Source: Nevskiaceae bacterium
GTDB taxonomy: Bacteria; Pseudomonadota; Gammaproteobacteria; Nevskiales; Nevskiaceae
DNA length: 64,000 nt
Direction: 5' to 3'
Assembly (NCBI GenBank): GCA_008012115.1
Contig: SSEB01000005.1
Span: 37,862 to 101,861, forward strand
Position numbers and translations under genes: made by a program. This document shows, piece after piece, positions 48,642 through 60,178 of this stretch (its first letter is position 1; every line of letters starts with the position of its first letter). The notes under the pieces are model-generated. The model worked only from the letters and a program-made list of their open reading frames with translations. It made no database searches and had not been told where the DNA came from.

Positions 48642-50369
48642 ATGACCCTCACCGGCTGGCTGCAAATCCTGATCTACTTCGCCGTGCTGACCGCGTTGAC
48701 GCGGCCGCTGGGCGGCTACCTGTTCCGCGTCTTCAGCGGCGAGGCCACACTCACCTCCCGCGGCCTCGGCTGGCTGGAGCGCGGGCTCTACCGCTGCGCC
48801 GGCATCGATCCGCGCGCCGAGCAGGGCTGGATCGCCTACACGCTGGCGATGCTGGCCTTCAACCTGGTCTGCTTCGCCGGCTTGTTCGCGATGCTGCTGC
48901 TGCAGGGCCACCTGCCGTTCAACCCGCAGAACTTCGGCGCGCTCACGCCAGACCTCGCCTTCAACACGGCCATCAGCTTCGTCACCAACACCAACTGGCA
49001 GAGCTATGGCGGTGAAACCACGCTGAGCTACGGCACGCAGATGGCCGGCCTCACGGTGCACAACTTTGTTTCCGCCGCCACCGGCATCGGCCTGGCACTG
49101 GCGCTGGTGCGCGGCTTTGCACGCCGCTCGGCGCAGACCGTCGGCAATTTCTGGGTCGACCTGACCCGCGCCACGCTCTACGTGCTGCTGCCGATATCGG
49201 TCGTCGCCGCGCTGTTCCTGGTCTGGCAGGGCATACCGCAGAACCTCCTGGCCTACACCAGCGTGACGACGCTGGAGGGCGCCCAGCAGGTGATCGCGCA
49301 GGGGCCGGTGGCGTCGCAGGTCGCCATCAAGATGCTCGGCACCAATGGCGGCGGCTTCTTCAACGCCAATGCCGCGCATCCGTTCGAGAATCCGACCGCG
49401 CTGAGCGATTTCGTGCAGACGCTGCTGATCTTCCTGATCCCGGCGGCGCTGACCAACGTCTTCGGCCGCATGGTCAGGAGCGAGTTGCAGGGCTGGGCCC
49501 TGTATTCGGCGATGGCGGTGCTGTTCTTGGTCGGCGTCACGACCTGCTACTGGGCCGAAGGCCGCGGCAACCCGGCTTTCGCCGCGCTCCATGTCGATCA
49601 GGCGGCCAACGCACTGCAGGCCGGCGGCAACATGGAGGGCAAGGAGACGCGCTTCGGTATCGCCCGCTCGGCACTGTTCGCCACCATCACCACCGACGCC
49701 TCCTGTGGCGCGGTCAACGGCATGCACGACAGCTTCACGCCACTGGGCGGCCTGGTGCCGATGACCAACATCCTGCTCGGCGAGGTGATCTTCGGCGGCG
49801 TCGGCGCCGGCCTCTACGGCATCCTGCTCTACGCCATCATCGCGGTGTTCATCGCCGGCCTGATGGTTGGCCGGACGCCCGAATATCTCGGCAAGAAAAT
49901 CGAGGCGCGCGAGGTCAAACTGACCATGCTGGCGCTGCTGTGCCTGCCGCTGTCCATCCTCGGCTTCACCGCCGTGGCCAGCGTGCTGCCCCAGGGGCTC
50001 GCCGGCATCGCCAACAACGGCCCGCACGGCTTCTCGGAAATCCTCTACGCCTATACCTCGGCGACCGGCAACAACGGCAGCGCCTTCGCGGGCCTCAGCG
50101 CCAACACGTCCTTCTACAACAGCACCCTGGGTCTGGCGATGCTGATCGGCCGCTTCGCCTTCATCGTGCCGATGATGGCAACCGCCGGCGCGCTGGCGGC
50201 CAAGAAATACACGCCGCCCTCGGCCGGCACTTTTCCGACCACGGGCGGCCTGTTTATCGCCCTGCTGGTCGGCGTCATCGTCATCGTCGGCGGGTTGACC
50301 TACTTCCCCGCCGTCGCCCTCGGCCCGATCGTCGAGCACCTCGCCCTGCTCGCCGGCCTTCAATACTGA
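48642..50369 (+). CDS. kdpA: K+-transporting ATPase, K+-binding subunit KdpA
   Basis: 575 aa, ~10 membrane helices. The K+ selectivity loops are visible ([75 protein letters not shown]). Channel-like partner of the KdpB pump. Second structural gene of a complete kdpFABC operon. Confidence 0.97.
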   Translation: MTLTGWLQILIYFAVLTALTRPLGGYLFRVFSGEATLTSRGLGWLERGLYRCAGIDPRAEQGWIAYTLAMLAFNLVCFAGLFAMLLLQGHLPFNPQNFGALTPDLAFNTAISFVTNTNWQSYGGETTLSYGTQMAGLTVHNFVSAATGIGLALALVRGFARRSAQTVGNFWVDLTRATLYVLLPISVVAALFLVWQGIPQNLLAYTSVTTLEGAQQVIAQGPVASQVAIKMLGTNGGGFFNANAAHPFENPTALSDFVQTLLIFLIPAALTNVFGRMVRSELQGWALYSAMAVLFLVGVTTCYWAEGRGNPAFAALHVDQAANALQAGGNMEGKETRFGIARSALFATITTDASCGAVNGMHDSFTPLGGLVPMTNILLGEVIFGGVGAGLYGILLYAIIAVFIAGLMVGRTPEYLGKKIEAREVKLTMLALLCLPLSILGFTAVASVLPQGLAGIANNGPHGFSEILYAYTSATGNNGSAFAGLSANTSFYNSTLGLAMLIGRFAFIVPMMATAGALAAKKYTPPSAGTFPTTGGLFIALLVGVIVIVGGLTYFPAVALGPIVEHLALLAGLQY

Positions 50370-50378
50370 GGCTCTCCC

Positions 50379-52430
50379 ATGAACGCCCCCAAAAAAGCCC
50401 CGTTGATCTTCGACCGCGCCCTGATCGGCCCGGCGATCCGCGATGCCTGCCTGAAACTCGATCCGCGCACACTGGCGCGCAATCCGGTGATCTTCATCAC
50501 CGCCGTGGTGGCCCTGCTCGCCACCGTGCTGTGCCTGCGCGACCTCGTCACCGGCGGCGCGCACCTCGGCTTCTCCGCGCAGGTCATCGTCTGGCTGTGG
50601 TTCACGGTGCTGTTCGCCAACTTCGCCGAGGCGCTGGCCGAGGGCCGCGGCAAGGCGCAGGCGGCGAGTCTGCGCAAGACGCAGACGCAGACCGTCGCCA
50701 AGGTACTGACAGGCAATGGCGACGCCACGCGCAACGTGCCGGCTTCACAGCTCAAGGTCAACGATACGGTCCTGGTAAAGGCCGGCGACCTGATTCCCGG
50801 TGACGGCGAAGTCGTCGAGGGCGTCGCCACCGTCGACGAGTCGGCGATCACCGGCGAGTCCGCGCCGGTGATCCGCGAGTCGGGCGGCGACCGCAGCGCC
50901 GTCACCGGCGGCACGCGCGTGCTGTCCGACGTGATCAAGGTGCGCATCACCGCCGCGGCCGGCTCCAGCTTCCTCGACCGCATGATTGCCCTGGTGGAAG
51001 GCGCCGCGCGGCAGAAGACGCCCAACGAGATCGCGCTCAACATCCTGCTCGCCGGCATGTCGCTGATCTTCGTCTTTGCCACGGCGTCGATTCCGAGTTT
51101 CGCAAAATATGCGGGGGGCAGTATCAGTGTCGTCGTGCTGGTGGCGCTGTTCGTGACCCTGATCCCGACCACCATCGGCGCGCTGCTGTCGGCGATCGGC
51201 ATCGCCGGCATGAACCGGCTGGTGCGCTTCAACGTGCTGGCCATGTCGGGCCGCGCGGTCGAGGCCGCCGGCGACGTCGACGTGCTGCTGCTCGACAAGA
51301 CCGGCACCATCACGCTGGGCAACCGCCAGGCCTCGGAGTTCGTGGCACTGCCCGGCGTGACCGCATCCGAACTGGCCGATGCAGCGCAGCTCGCCTCGCT
51401 CAGTGACGAGACGCCGGAGGGTCGCAGCATCGTGGTGCTGGCCAAGGAGAAATACGGCCTGCGCGGCCGCGATCTTTCCGGCCTCCAGGCACGCTTTGTC
51501 GCGTTTTCGGCGCAGACGCGCATGTCGGGCGTCGATGTCGAAGGACGGGTGATCCGCAAGGGCGCGGTCGATGCCGTCGCCGATCACATCGCACGCCTCG
51601 CCGGTGCGCAGTCGGTGCCGCCGGAGCTGAAAATCGTGTCCGACCAGATCGCCCGTGCCGGTGGCACGCCGCTGGCGGTGGCCGAGGGCAGCCGCGTGCT
51701 CGGCGTGATCCACCTCAAGGACATCGTCAAGGGTGGTATCCGCGAGCGCTTCGCCGAACTGCGCCGCATGGGCATCAAGACGGTGATGATCACCGGCGAC
51801 AATCCGCTCACCGCTGCGGCCATCGCCGCCGAGGCCGGTGTCGACGACTTCCTGGCGCAGGCCAGGCCCGAGGACAAGCTGGCGCTGATCCGCAAGGAGC
51901 AGGCCGAGGGCAAGCTGGTGGCGATGTGCGGCGACGGCACCAACGACGCACCGGCGCTGGCACAGGCCGACGTCGGCGTGGCGATGCAGACCGGCACGCA
52001 GGCGGCGCGCGAAGCCGGCAACATGGTCGACCTCGATTCCGACCCGACCAAGCTGATCGAGGTCGTCGGCATCGGCAAGCAGCTGCTGATGACGCGTGGC
52101 GCGCTGACCACGTTCAGCATCGCCAACGACGTCGCCAAGTACTTCGCGATCATCCCGGCGATGTTCGCGGCGATCTATCCGCAGCTCGACACGCTCAACG
52201 TCATGCGTCTGGGCACGCCGCAGTCCGCGATCCTGTCGGCAATCATCTTCAACGCGCTGATCATCATCGCGCTGATTCCGCTGGCGCTGCGCGGCGTGAA
52301 GTATCGCCCGGTGGGCGCCGGGCCGCTGCTGGCGCGCAACCTGCTCGTTTATGGTCTTGGTGGGCTGTTTGCTCCTTTCGTCGGCATCAAATTGATTGAT
52401 GTCGTCATCACCGCCACGCATCTCGTCTGA
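50379..52430 (+). CDS. kdpB: K+-transporting ATPase, ATP-binding subunit KdpB
   Basis: 683-aa P-type ATPase. Actuator motif TGES (ITGESAPV), phosphorylation motif DKTGTIT with Asp306, hinge [12 protein letters not shown], and the membrane segments of the family. The last residues, [18 protein letters not shown], recur in altered form 180 bp downstream, see the duplication entry; the usual family ending is closer to that downstream copy, so this 3' end may be rebuilt. Confidence 0.96.
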   Translation: MNAPKKAPLIFDRALIGPAIRDACLKLDPRTLARNPVIFITAVVALLATVLCLRDLVTGGAHLGFSAQVIVWLWFTVLFANFAEALAEGRGKAQAASLRKTQTQTVAKVLTGNGDATRNVPASQLKVNDTVLVKAGDLIPGDGEVVEGVATVDESAITGESAPVIRESGGDRSAVTGGTRVLSDVIKVRITAAAGSSFLDRMIALVEGAARQKTPNEIALNILLAGMSLIFVFATASIPSFAKYAGGSISVVVLVALFVTLIPTTIGALLSAIGIAGMNRLVRFNVLAMSGRAVEAAGDVDVLLLDKTGTITLGNRQASEFVALPGVTASELADAAQLASLSDETPEGRSIVVLAKEKYGLRGRDLSGLQARFVAFSAQTRMSGVDVEGRVIRKGAVDAVADHIARLAGAQSVPPELKIVSDQIARAGGTPLAVAEGSRVLGVIHLKDIVKGGIRERFAELRRMGIKTVMITGDNPLTAAAIAAEAGVDDFLAQARPEDKLALIRKEQAEGKLVAMCGDGTNDAPALAQADVGVAMQTGTQAAREAGNMVDLDSDPTKLIEVVGIGKQLLMTRGALTTFSIANDVAKYFAIIPAMFAAIYPQLDTLNVMRLGTPQSAILSAIIFNALIIIALIPLALRGVKYRPVGAGPLLARNLLVYGLGGLFAPFVGIKLIDVVITATHLV

Positions 52431-52610
52431 ACGTCAGCGCAGACATCCATGTCGATAATTCACTCCCCTTCCAACCACCGGCCCGGCCATCCCTGGCCGG
52501 GCGCGCAGCAGGAGGGACTGCCATTCAAGGCAGTCCCTCTGATTCCGCTGCGCCCCTTCGTCGGCATCAAATTGATCGACCTGCGGGTCAACGCCGCCGG
52601 TCTCGCCTGA
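52431..52610 (+). repeat. Duplicated kdpB 3' end with two hairpins and an open in-frame tail
   Basis: 52554-52610 repeats kdpB's last 57 bases (52374-52430), nearly identical for the first ~29 and diverged after, exactly 180 bp apart and in the same frame, encoding [18 protein letters not shown] and a stop. The frame is open from the kdpB stop to there; an ATG at 52449 would give 53 codons. Two strong stems lie between: GCCCGGCCA/TGGCCGGGC (52481-52502) and AGGGACTGCC/GGCAGTCCCT (52513-52538). Confidence 0.8.
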
Positions 52611-52620
52611 GGAGAATTCC

Positions 52621-53226
52621 ATGCTTTCGCATTTACGTCCCGCGCTGGTCCTTTTTGCGCTGCTGACCCTGCTCACCGGCCTCGCCTACCCGCTGGCGAT
52701 CACCGGTCTTGCCCAGGCCTTGTTTCCGAAGCAGGCCGGCGGCAGCCTGATCGAGCGCGATGGCAAGGTGATCGGCTCCGCGCTGATCGGCCAGAACTTC
52801 ACCGGCGCCGGCTATTTCCACGGCCGTCCTTCGGCGACCACCGATACCGATCCCAACGACGCCGGCAAGACCGTACCCGCGCCGTACAACGCGGCGAATT
52901 CCGCCGGCTCCAATCTTGCCCCGACCTCCAAGGCGCTGATCGACCGCGTCAAGGCCGACGCCGCTAAGTTGCAAGAGGAGAACACCGACGCACCGGTGCC
53001 GGTGGAACTGGTCACGACCTCCGCCAGCGGGCTCGATCCTGAGATTTCACCGGCGGCTGCGCGCTTCCAGATTCCGCGCATCGCCAAGGCGCGCGGGCTC
53101 GATGCGGCGAAATTGCAGGCCCTGATCGATGCCCACACGCAGGGCCGCTGGCTGGGCCTGATCGGCGAGCCCACGGTCAGCGTGCTGGCGCTCAATCTTG
53201 CGCTCGACGCCGCGGCATCGCCGTAG
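52621..53226 (+). CDS. kdpC: K+-transporting ATPase subunit KdpC
   Basis: 201 aa with one N-terminal membrane helix and a periplasmic domain. Family motifs [35 protein letters not shown] and [16 protein letters not shown] are present. GGAG lies 8 bases before the ATG. Last structural subunit; the gap to kdpD holds repeat copy 8. Confidence 0.95.
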   Translation: MLSHLRPALVLFALLTLLTGLAYPLAITGLAQALFPKQAGGSLIERDGKVIGSALIGQNFTGAGYFHGRPSATTDTDPNDAGKTVPAPYNAANSAGSNLAPTSKALIDRVKADAAKLQEENTDAPVPVELVTTSASGLDPEISPAAARFQIPRIAKARGLDAAKLQALIDAHTQGRWLGLIGEPTVSVLALNLALDAAASP

Positions 53227-53241
53227 AATGGCGCGACAGGC

Positions 53242-53355
53242 GCCACCCGCTCCGTGCCTGATCGCCGGAGAGATAGTTATAATTTATTTATCTATTTTAT
53301 TTTCGATAGATATTTTATCTCATCTTGTTGACGCCTGGACGCCATAGCGGGTGAG
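53242..53355 (+). repeat. 114-bp AT-core palindromic element, copy 8
   Basis: Ends GCCACCCGCT (53242-53251) and AGCGGGTGAG (53346-53355); core 53274-53323; arms 22 bp. It lies inside the kdp operon, 15 bp after kdpC and 8 bp before kdpD, so it must be transcribed if kdpABC and kdpDE share a message. Confidence 0.93.
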
Positions 53356-53363
53356 GCCCAGCG

Positions 53364-56080
53364 ATGCCCAGCCACGACGAGAGAGAACCGCAACGCCCTT
53401 CGCCCGAGGCCCTGCTGACGCAGGTGCAGGCGGCGCGGCGCGGCCGGCTCAAGATTTTTCTCGGCGCCGCGCCGGGCGTCGGCAAGACCTACGAGATGCT
53501 CAGCGTCGGCCGGCGCAAACTGCTGGCAGGCACCGACGTGGTGGTCGGTATCGCCGAGACGCATGGCCGCACCGAGACCGAGGCGCAGCTCGACGGCTTC
53601 GAGGTCATTCCACGCCGCCGCGAGGCCTACCGCGACCGCGTGCTGGAGGAGATGGATCTCGACGCCATCCTGCGGCGCCGCCCGCAACTGGTGCTGGTGG
53701 ACGAACTGGCGCACAGCAACGCGCCGGGCAGCCGCCATCCCAAGCGCTACCAGGACGTGGAGGAACTGCTCGCCGCCGGCATCGACGCCTTCACCACCCT
53801 CAACATCCAGCACGTCGCCAGCCTCAACGACATCGTCGCCGGCATCACCCGCGTGCTGGTGCGCGAGACGGTGCCGGATTCGATCATCGAACAGGCCGAC
53901 GAGATCGAGGTGATCGACCTCACGCCGGACGACCTGATCCAGCGTCTGCACGAGGGCAAGGTCTACCACGGCGAGGCCGGTCAGCGGGCGCTGCAGAACT
54001 ACTTCACGCCGGCCAATCTCACCGCCCTGCGCGAGCTGGCGCTGCGCCGCACCGCGCAGCGCGTCGACGAGCAGTTGCGCCAGCAGCGCCGCGTGCAGGG
54101 CGTCAGCGAGGTGTGGGCCGCCGGCGAGCGCCTGATGGTCTGCGTCAACGAGTCACCCGCCTCGGAAGCCCTGGTGCGCCACGCCAAGCGCATCGCCGAC
54201 CGTCTCGGCGCGCCCTGGCTGGCCGTGCACCTGGAAACCGAGCGCAGCCGCCAGCTCAACGAGGCCGCGCGCGACACCATCGCGCGCACGCTGCGCCTGG
54301 CCGAACACCTGGGTGCCGACACGCTGACGCTGCCCGGCGAGCGCATCGCCGACGATCTGCTGCGCCTGTGTCGCGAGCACAACGTCACGCAGATCGTGGT
54401 CGGCAAGTCGCGGCGCCCGCGCTGGTTCGAGTGGCTGCATGGCTCGGTGGTGGACGAACTGGTGCGCCGCGCCGGCAACATCGCGGTGCAGGTCATCGCC
54501 GAACCGGAGCATCCGCCGCAGAGCAGCGCGGCGACCGATGAGCGTGCGCGTGCGCCCATCGCCTGGGGCCGTCCCGGCGACTACCTGGCGACGCTGCTCT
54601 GGGTCGCGCTGGCGACCGCTGTCGGCATCGCGGTGGATCGCGCCGCCGGCATGTCCAATGTCTCGCTGATTTTCCTGCCGGCGGTCCTGCTCAGCGCCAC
54701 GCGCTACGGCCTGCTGCCCTCGCTGTTTGGCGCCGTGCTCAGCTCGCTGAGCTACAACTATTTCATGCTGCCGCCGCTGTACACCTTCACCATCGGCGAT
54801 CCCGACAACGTCCTCGCCTTCATCGCGTTCATCGCCGTCGCGCTGCTGATCAGTCACCTGACCGCGCGCACGCGGGTGCAGGCACAGTCGGCGCGCGAAC
54901 AGGCGCGCACCACCGCCGAACTGCTCAACTTCAGCCGCCGCCTCGCCGGCCTGCGCAAACTCGACGAGCTGCTGACCGCCACGGCGGCGCAGATCGCGGA
55001 GATGCTGAAGATCGAAGCAGTGATGCTGTTGCCGGTCGAGGGACGGCTGCAGCTGCGTGCCGCGACACCGCCGGTCGCGGCGCTGGACGAAGCCGACCTC
55101 GCCGCCGCCGCCTGGTGCCTGGAGAAAAACCGCCCCGCCGGTCGCGGCTCCGACACCTTGCCGGGCGCGCGGCGTCTGTTCCTGCCACTGCACAACGGCA
55201 GCAACGGCCTGGCGGTGATCGGCGTGCGCCGCACCGGCAGCGAGTCGCCGCTGGAGCCCTCGGAGCGGCGTCTGCTCGACGCACTGAGCGACCTCGCGGT
55301 GATTGCCTTCGAGCGCATCCGCCTGGCCCGCGATGTCGATCAGGCCAAGATGCTCGCCGAGACCGAGAAGCTGCGCACGGCCCTGCTCACCTCGATCTCG
55401 CACGATCTGCGCACGCCGCTGGCCAGCATTCTCGGCGCCATCACCAGCCTGCGCTCCTACCCCGCGCTCTACGACGCCGGCGCGCGCGACGAACTGCTGG
55501 GTACGGCACAGGATGAGACCGAGCGCATGTCGCGCTTCGTCAACAACCTGCTGGACATGACGCGTCTCGACTCCGGCGCGCTGGCGCCGCGCCTGGAGCC
55601 CTGCGACCTGCACGATCTCGTCGGCTCGGCACTCAACCGCGCCGCTCGCCTGCTGGCGCAGCACCAGGTCCGCGTGCATATTCCGCAGGACATGCCGATG
55701 CTGATGCTGGATTTCCTGCTGATGGAACAGGTGCTGGTCAACCTGCTGGACAACGCCGCCAAGTACGCGCCGCCGGGCAGCGCCATCGAAGTGGCGGCGC
55801 AGTTGCACAAGTACGCGCTGACGCTCGAGGTGCGCGACGAGGGCCCGGGCATTCCGGAGCCGGATGCGCTGCGCATCTTCGATCCGTTCTTCCGCGTGAG
55901 GCAGACTGACCGCAAAACCGCCGGCACCGGCCTGGGACTCGCGGTGTGCCGCGGCTTTGTGCAGGCGATGGACGGCCGCATCAGCGCCGGCAACCGCCGC
56001 GATCGCACCGGCGCCGTGTTCACCATCGAGTTCCCGTCACGCATCATCGCCAAGGCGCCGCCGAAGCCGGAGGCCGCGGC

Positions 56081-56084
<4 letters not shown>
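53364..56084 (+). CDS. kdpD: Osmosensitive K+ channel sensor histidine kinase KdpD
   Basis: 906 aa. N-terminal KdpD domain with Walker A GAAPGVGKTYEM (residues ~34-45), followed by a USP-like domain (~245-380), four membrane helices (~405-500), a GAF domain (~520-650), and HisKA with His680 (SISHDLRTPL) plus the HATPase (NLLDNAAKYAP; GTGLGLAVCRG). Senses low K+ or turgor and phosphorylates KdpE. It overlaps kdpE by 4 bp. Its ATG is only 8 bp from repeat copy 8 and has no clear separate ribosome site. Confidence 0.96.
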
Positions 56085-56773
<689 letters not shown>

Positions 56774-56782
56774 GCCGCCGTC

Positions 56783-59700
56783 TCAGTACTGCGAATACGG
56801 CTTGGGCGGACGCGGCGGATACGGCACCGGCTGCCCCCAGCTGTCGAACATGCGGCGCAAATACAACGTGAAGAAATTGGGCGCGTAATACGCCGAGCGG
56901 TCGATATCGAAGGCGCCACCGACGAAGGTGGTGGCGTTGACCTGGTACTCCAGCGAGCCCTGCGCGGTGTAGCCGATGCCCGAGCTGGATCCACCGCCGT
57001 ACATCGGCGCCGCGTAGCCCGAGGGCAGCGGCGAAGCCAGCGCCAGGGCCTGCAGCGCCGCATCGCCGGGGTAGAACGGCGAATTGTCGCTGCGGCTGCG
57101 CGAGTACGACACCGAGCCCTTGACCTGGTACGACCAGCGCCCCACGCGGCCCGTCCACTCCACCGGCACGCCCAGCGAGTCGTAGGCCTGCGGGCTGTAG
57201 TAGCCGCCCTGGCCAAAGGTGTAGTGACTGAGGTCGCGGCTGTAGTTCCAGTGCGTCAGCGCCAGGCCCAGGGAGATTTCGAGGCCGTCGCGATTGATCA
57301 GGTTGCGGTCGGCGGCGAGGCGTGCCGAGAAATAATTGTTGCCCGGCACATGGCGTCCGGTGAGCCGATGGAAGCCAGCCGTGGCCGACGCGTCCCAGTC
57401 GTGCTCGTAACGCGCCAGCCGCAGATCGGCGCCGTTGCTGCGCACGCCGCCCCAGATGGCGCCGGTCGCCGGATCGCGCACACCGGCGTAGGACAGCAAG
57501 CTGCTGGTCACCGGGCGGCGCGACAGGTCGAGGCTGTAGTCCATCCCGCCCAGCTTGCCTTCACGACGGATGCCACCGACCACGTCCTGCACCGGGAAAC
57601 CGATGGGTGTGGTGCCGATGTCGAAACGCCAGTCGTCGGTCTGGTAACCGATACCGAGGTCGGCACCGCTCGCGGCTTGGCGGGCGCCCTGCGGAAACCG
57701 GGCCAGCGAAGTCGGGCCGCGCGCCTGCACCTGGCCGTACAGCGCCGCGCTGTCGTACACCGCCGGCAAGGTGCCGGCGCTCGCGCGGACCGGATCGACG
57801 TGCACGAACAGCTGTCCGTCGTAGTTCAGCGGCTGACGCCACTCCAGGGGCAGCTCCAGATCATCGAAACGCGAGATGCCGGCGTCGCCCGGCTTGTTGC
57901 GGAAGCTGGGCCCGGAGGTGACGAACCCGCCCTTGCGCCGCGCCTCGAGGCTGACGATCTCCTCGTCCGCCGCGGTGTACGGCGCCGTCTTCTCGCCCGT
58001 GGCCGATGTCGCCGACGCCTGGCGCCCCGCTTCCCGCGCCTGCAGGAAATCATCCATCGCCGCCGCGTAGTGACGCTGCGCCTTCTCGATGCGGCCGGCC
58101 TGCAGCAGCGCGTCCGGATTGACCGGCGCCTGCCGCAGCAGCGCATCGACGATGCGGCGCGACCCGGCGATGTCGCCGAGATAGAGGCGCTCCTTCGCGA
58201 CGGCCAGCTGCGTATCGCTGTCGGCGGGCTCGGCCTGGGCCAGAACCTCGTCCAGCTCGCGCGCGGCGGCGGTGCGGTCGCCAGCGCGGCGCAGCAGGCG
58301 CGCGTAGGACAGATGCAGGTCGAGATCCTGCGGGCGCTGCGCCAGCAGTCGGGTGTAGATGGCACGCGCCGCGTCGTATCGCCCTGCGGCCTCGTCGCGA
58401 TCCGCCTGGGCCAGGTCGACCGCCTGCGCGCGGCGCCACGCCATCTTCTGCAGGCGCTGCTCCAGGCTGTTCATGCCCACGCTGCGCTGCGCCGGCGGCA
58501 CCCGCGCCAGCGCGCTCTCGGCGGCGCTCTCGTCATCGAGACTGGCCAGCAGCAGGGCGCGGGCGTAGTGGATGTCGCTATCGCCGGGCTGCGCCTGCTC
58601 GGCACCTTCGGCCATCAGCGCGCGCGCCTGCTGCGGCAAGCCGAGACGTACATAGAGCTTGGCGAGGTCGTAACGGATCCAGGGATCGGCTGGCGACAGC
58701 GACTGCGCCCGCTCCAGCTGACGCAGGCCAGGGCCGAGGCGGCCGGCCTCGATGTCCTCGTCGGCGGCATCGCGCAGCAGCGAGGCCTGCGCCACGTCCA
58801 GCCGCGTCGCGTCGCCCGGGTGCGCCGCACGCAGGTCGGCCAGCATGCGCTGCGCCTCCGCGCGCTTGCCCTGCTTCGAGAGCAGCGCGACCAGGCCGCG
58901 CAGCGCCGCATCGTTGGCGGCGTCCAGCCCCAGCACGCGGCGGTACAGATCCTCGGCCTCGGCCTCCTGCCCGTCGCGGCTCAGGCGGTTGGCGGCCAGG
59001 CTCAGGCTGTAGTAGCTGCCTGCGTCCATCGCCAGGGCCGCACGCAGCTTGCGCGCCGCGGTTTCGAGATCGCCCCGCTCGCGTGCCGCGTCGGATTCGT
59101 CCAGCCACTTGCCGCACATGGACGCCGCCATCAGGCGGCTCCAGCGGTCGCGGGTGCGTGGCGCGTCGTAGCCGCGGCCGCCGCGGAACAGGTCCCAGGC
59201 ATCGTCATAGCGCTTCTGGCGCAGGCGCAGCACGCCCAGCGCTTCCAGGACATCGGCATTCTGCGGATGCAGGTCGGCGGCGGCACTGAGGATCTGGTCG
59301 AGCTGCTGCCGCTGATCGGCCAGTTCATCGGCCCAGTTCGTGGACAGCGTGTGATTGGCGATCAGCTCACGCGCCTGCTCGGCGCGCAGGCGCGCGGCCA
59401 GACGCCGCTGCACATCCTTGTCGTCCGGTACCTGCTCGAGATAGTCGTGCATCGCGGCCGTGGTCACGCCGGGACCGGAACCGCGGGTCAGGGCGCCATG
59501 CCAGAGATCGAGCACGCGCTGATGATCCGCATCGGGATTTTCGGCCAGCGCCGCCAGCATGCGCAGGCCTTCGGCGCGCGTCGCCGGGCGGTCGAGCAGA
59601 TGATCGGCCAGCGCAATGGCGTATTGCGGATCCTCCGGGTTCTCGCGCACCAGGCGCGCAAAGCCGGCGCGCGCCTCCTCCCAGCCGCCGCGTGTCGCGG

Positions 59701-60178
59701 CGACGACGCGGTAGTAGTCCAGACCGAACTGGCCCACCGGCGGCCCGCCGGGGAACAGTTCGCGCAGCTGCTGCAGCGCCTCGTCAGCCTTGCCCTGCTG
59801 CTGTAGCCGCTTGATCGTGGCCATGCGCAGGTGGTCGCGCGTGGCCACGCGATAGGCGTCCTCGAACTGGCGCGTGCGCAGGTCGTCGGGCTGCGCCGCC
59901 TTGGCGCGCGCCAGCAGTTTGGCGGCGACGTCGGCATGCGCCGAACGGACCTCGAGCAGGCCCAGCAGCAACAGGGCATCGGGCTGGTCGGGATAGGCCA
60001 GCAGCAATTTCTCCAGCGCCTGTCGCGCCAGGTCCGGCCGGTTTTTCGCTTCCCACAGACGCGCACTGCTCAGCAGCTCGCCCACTGCAGGCGCGGGTTC
60101 GGCCGCCGCGGCGATGGCGGCGACCAGCAGCAGCGAGAGGCTCAGCGTGCGGACGTGGCGGCGCATTCCGTGTTCCAT
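56783..60178 (-). CDS. bcsC: Cellulose export TPR/outer-membrane protein BcsC
   Basis: ~1131 aa, close to E. coli BcsC (1157). A signal peptide (LSLSLLLVAAIAAAAE), then about 17-19 TPR units spanning ~25-780, then the C-terminal BCSC_C beta-barrel domain (~800-1131) that forms the outer-membrane pore (GYQTDDWRFDIGTTPIGFPV; FTLYLRRMF). Start is taken at ATG 60178, overlapping the bcsZ end by 37 bp; ATG 60166 is an alternative. Last gene of the minus-strand bcsB-bcsZ-bcsC operon. Confidence 0.94.
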   Translation of the reverse strand: MEHGMRRHVRTLSLSLLLVAAIAAAAEPAPAVGELLSSARLWEAKNRPDLARQALEKLLLAYPDQPDALLLLGLLEVRSAHADVAAKLLARAKAAQPDDLRTRQFEDAYRVATRDHLRMATIKRLQQQGKADEALQQLRELFPGGPPVGQFGLDYYRVVAATRGGWEEARAGFARLVRENPEDPQYAIALADHLLDRPATRAEGLRMLAALAENPDADHQRVLDLWHGALTRGSGPGVTTAAMHDYLEQVPDDKDVQRRLAARLRAEQARELIANHTLSTNWADELADQRQQLDQILSAAADLHPQNADVLEALGVLRLRQKRYDDAWDLFRGGRGYDAPRTRDRWSRLMAASMCGKWLDESDAARERGDLETAARKLRAALAMDAGSYYSLSLAANRLSRDGQEAEAEDLYRRVLGLDAANDAALRGLVALLSKQGKRAEAQRMLADLRAAHPGDATRLDVAQASLLRDAADEDIEAGRLGPGLRQLERAQSLSPADPWIRYDLAKLYVRLGLPQQARALMAEGAEQAQPGDSDIHYARALLLASLDDESAAESALARVPPAQRSVGMNSLEQRLQKMAWRRAQAVDLAQADRDEAAGRYDAARAIYTRLLAQRPQDLDLHLSYARLLRRAGDRTAAARELDEVLAQAEPADSDTQLAVAKERLYLGDIAGSRRIVDALLRQAPVNPDALLQAGRIEKAQRHYAAAMDDFLQAREAGRQASATSATGEKTAPYTAADEEIVSLEARRKGGFVTSGPSFRNKPGDAGISRFDDLELPLEWRQPLNYDGQLFVHVDPVRASAGTLPAVYDSAALYGQVQARGPTSLARFPQGARQAASGADLGIGYQTDDWRFDIGTTPIGFPVQDVVGGIRREGKLGGMDYSLDLSRRPVTSSLLSYAGVRDPATGAIWGGVRSNGADLRLARYEHDWDASATAGFHRLTGRHVPGNNYFSARLAADRNLINRDGLEISLGLALTHWNYSRDLSHYTFGQGGYYSPQAYDSLGVPVEWTGRVGRWSYQVKGSVSYSRSRSDNSPFYPGDAALQALALASPLPSGYAAPMYGGGSSSGIGYTAQGSLEYQVNATTFVGGAFDIDRSAYYAPNFFTLYLRRMFDSWGQPVPYPPRPPKPYSQY

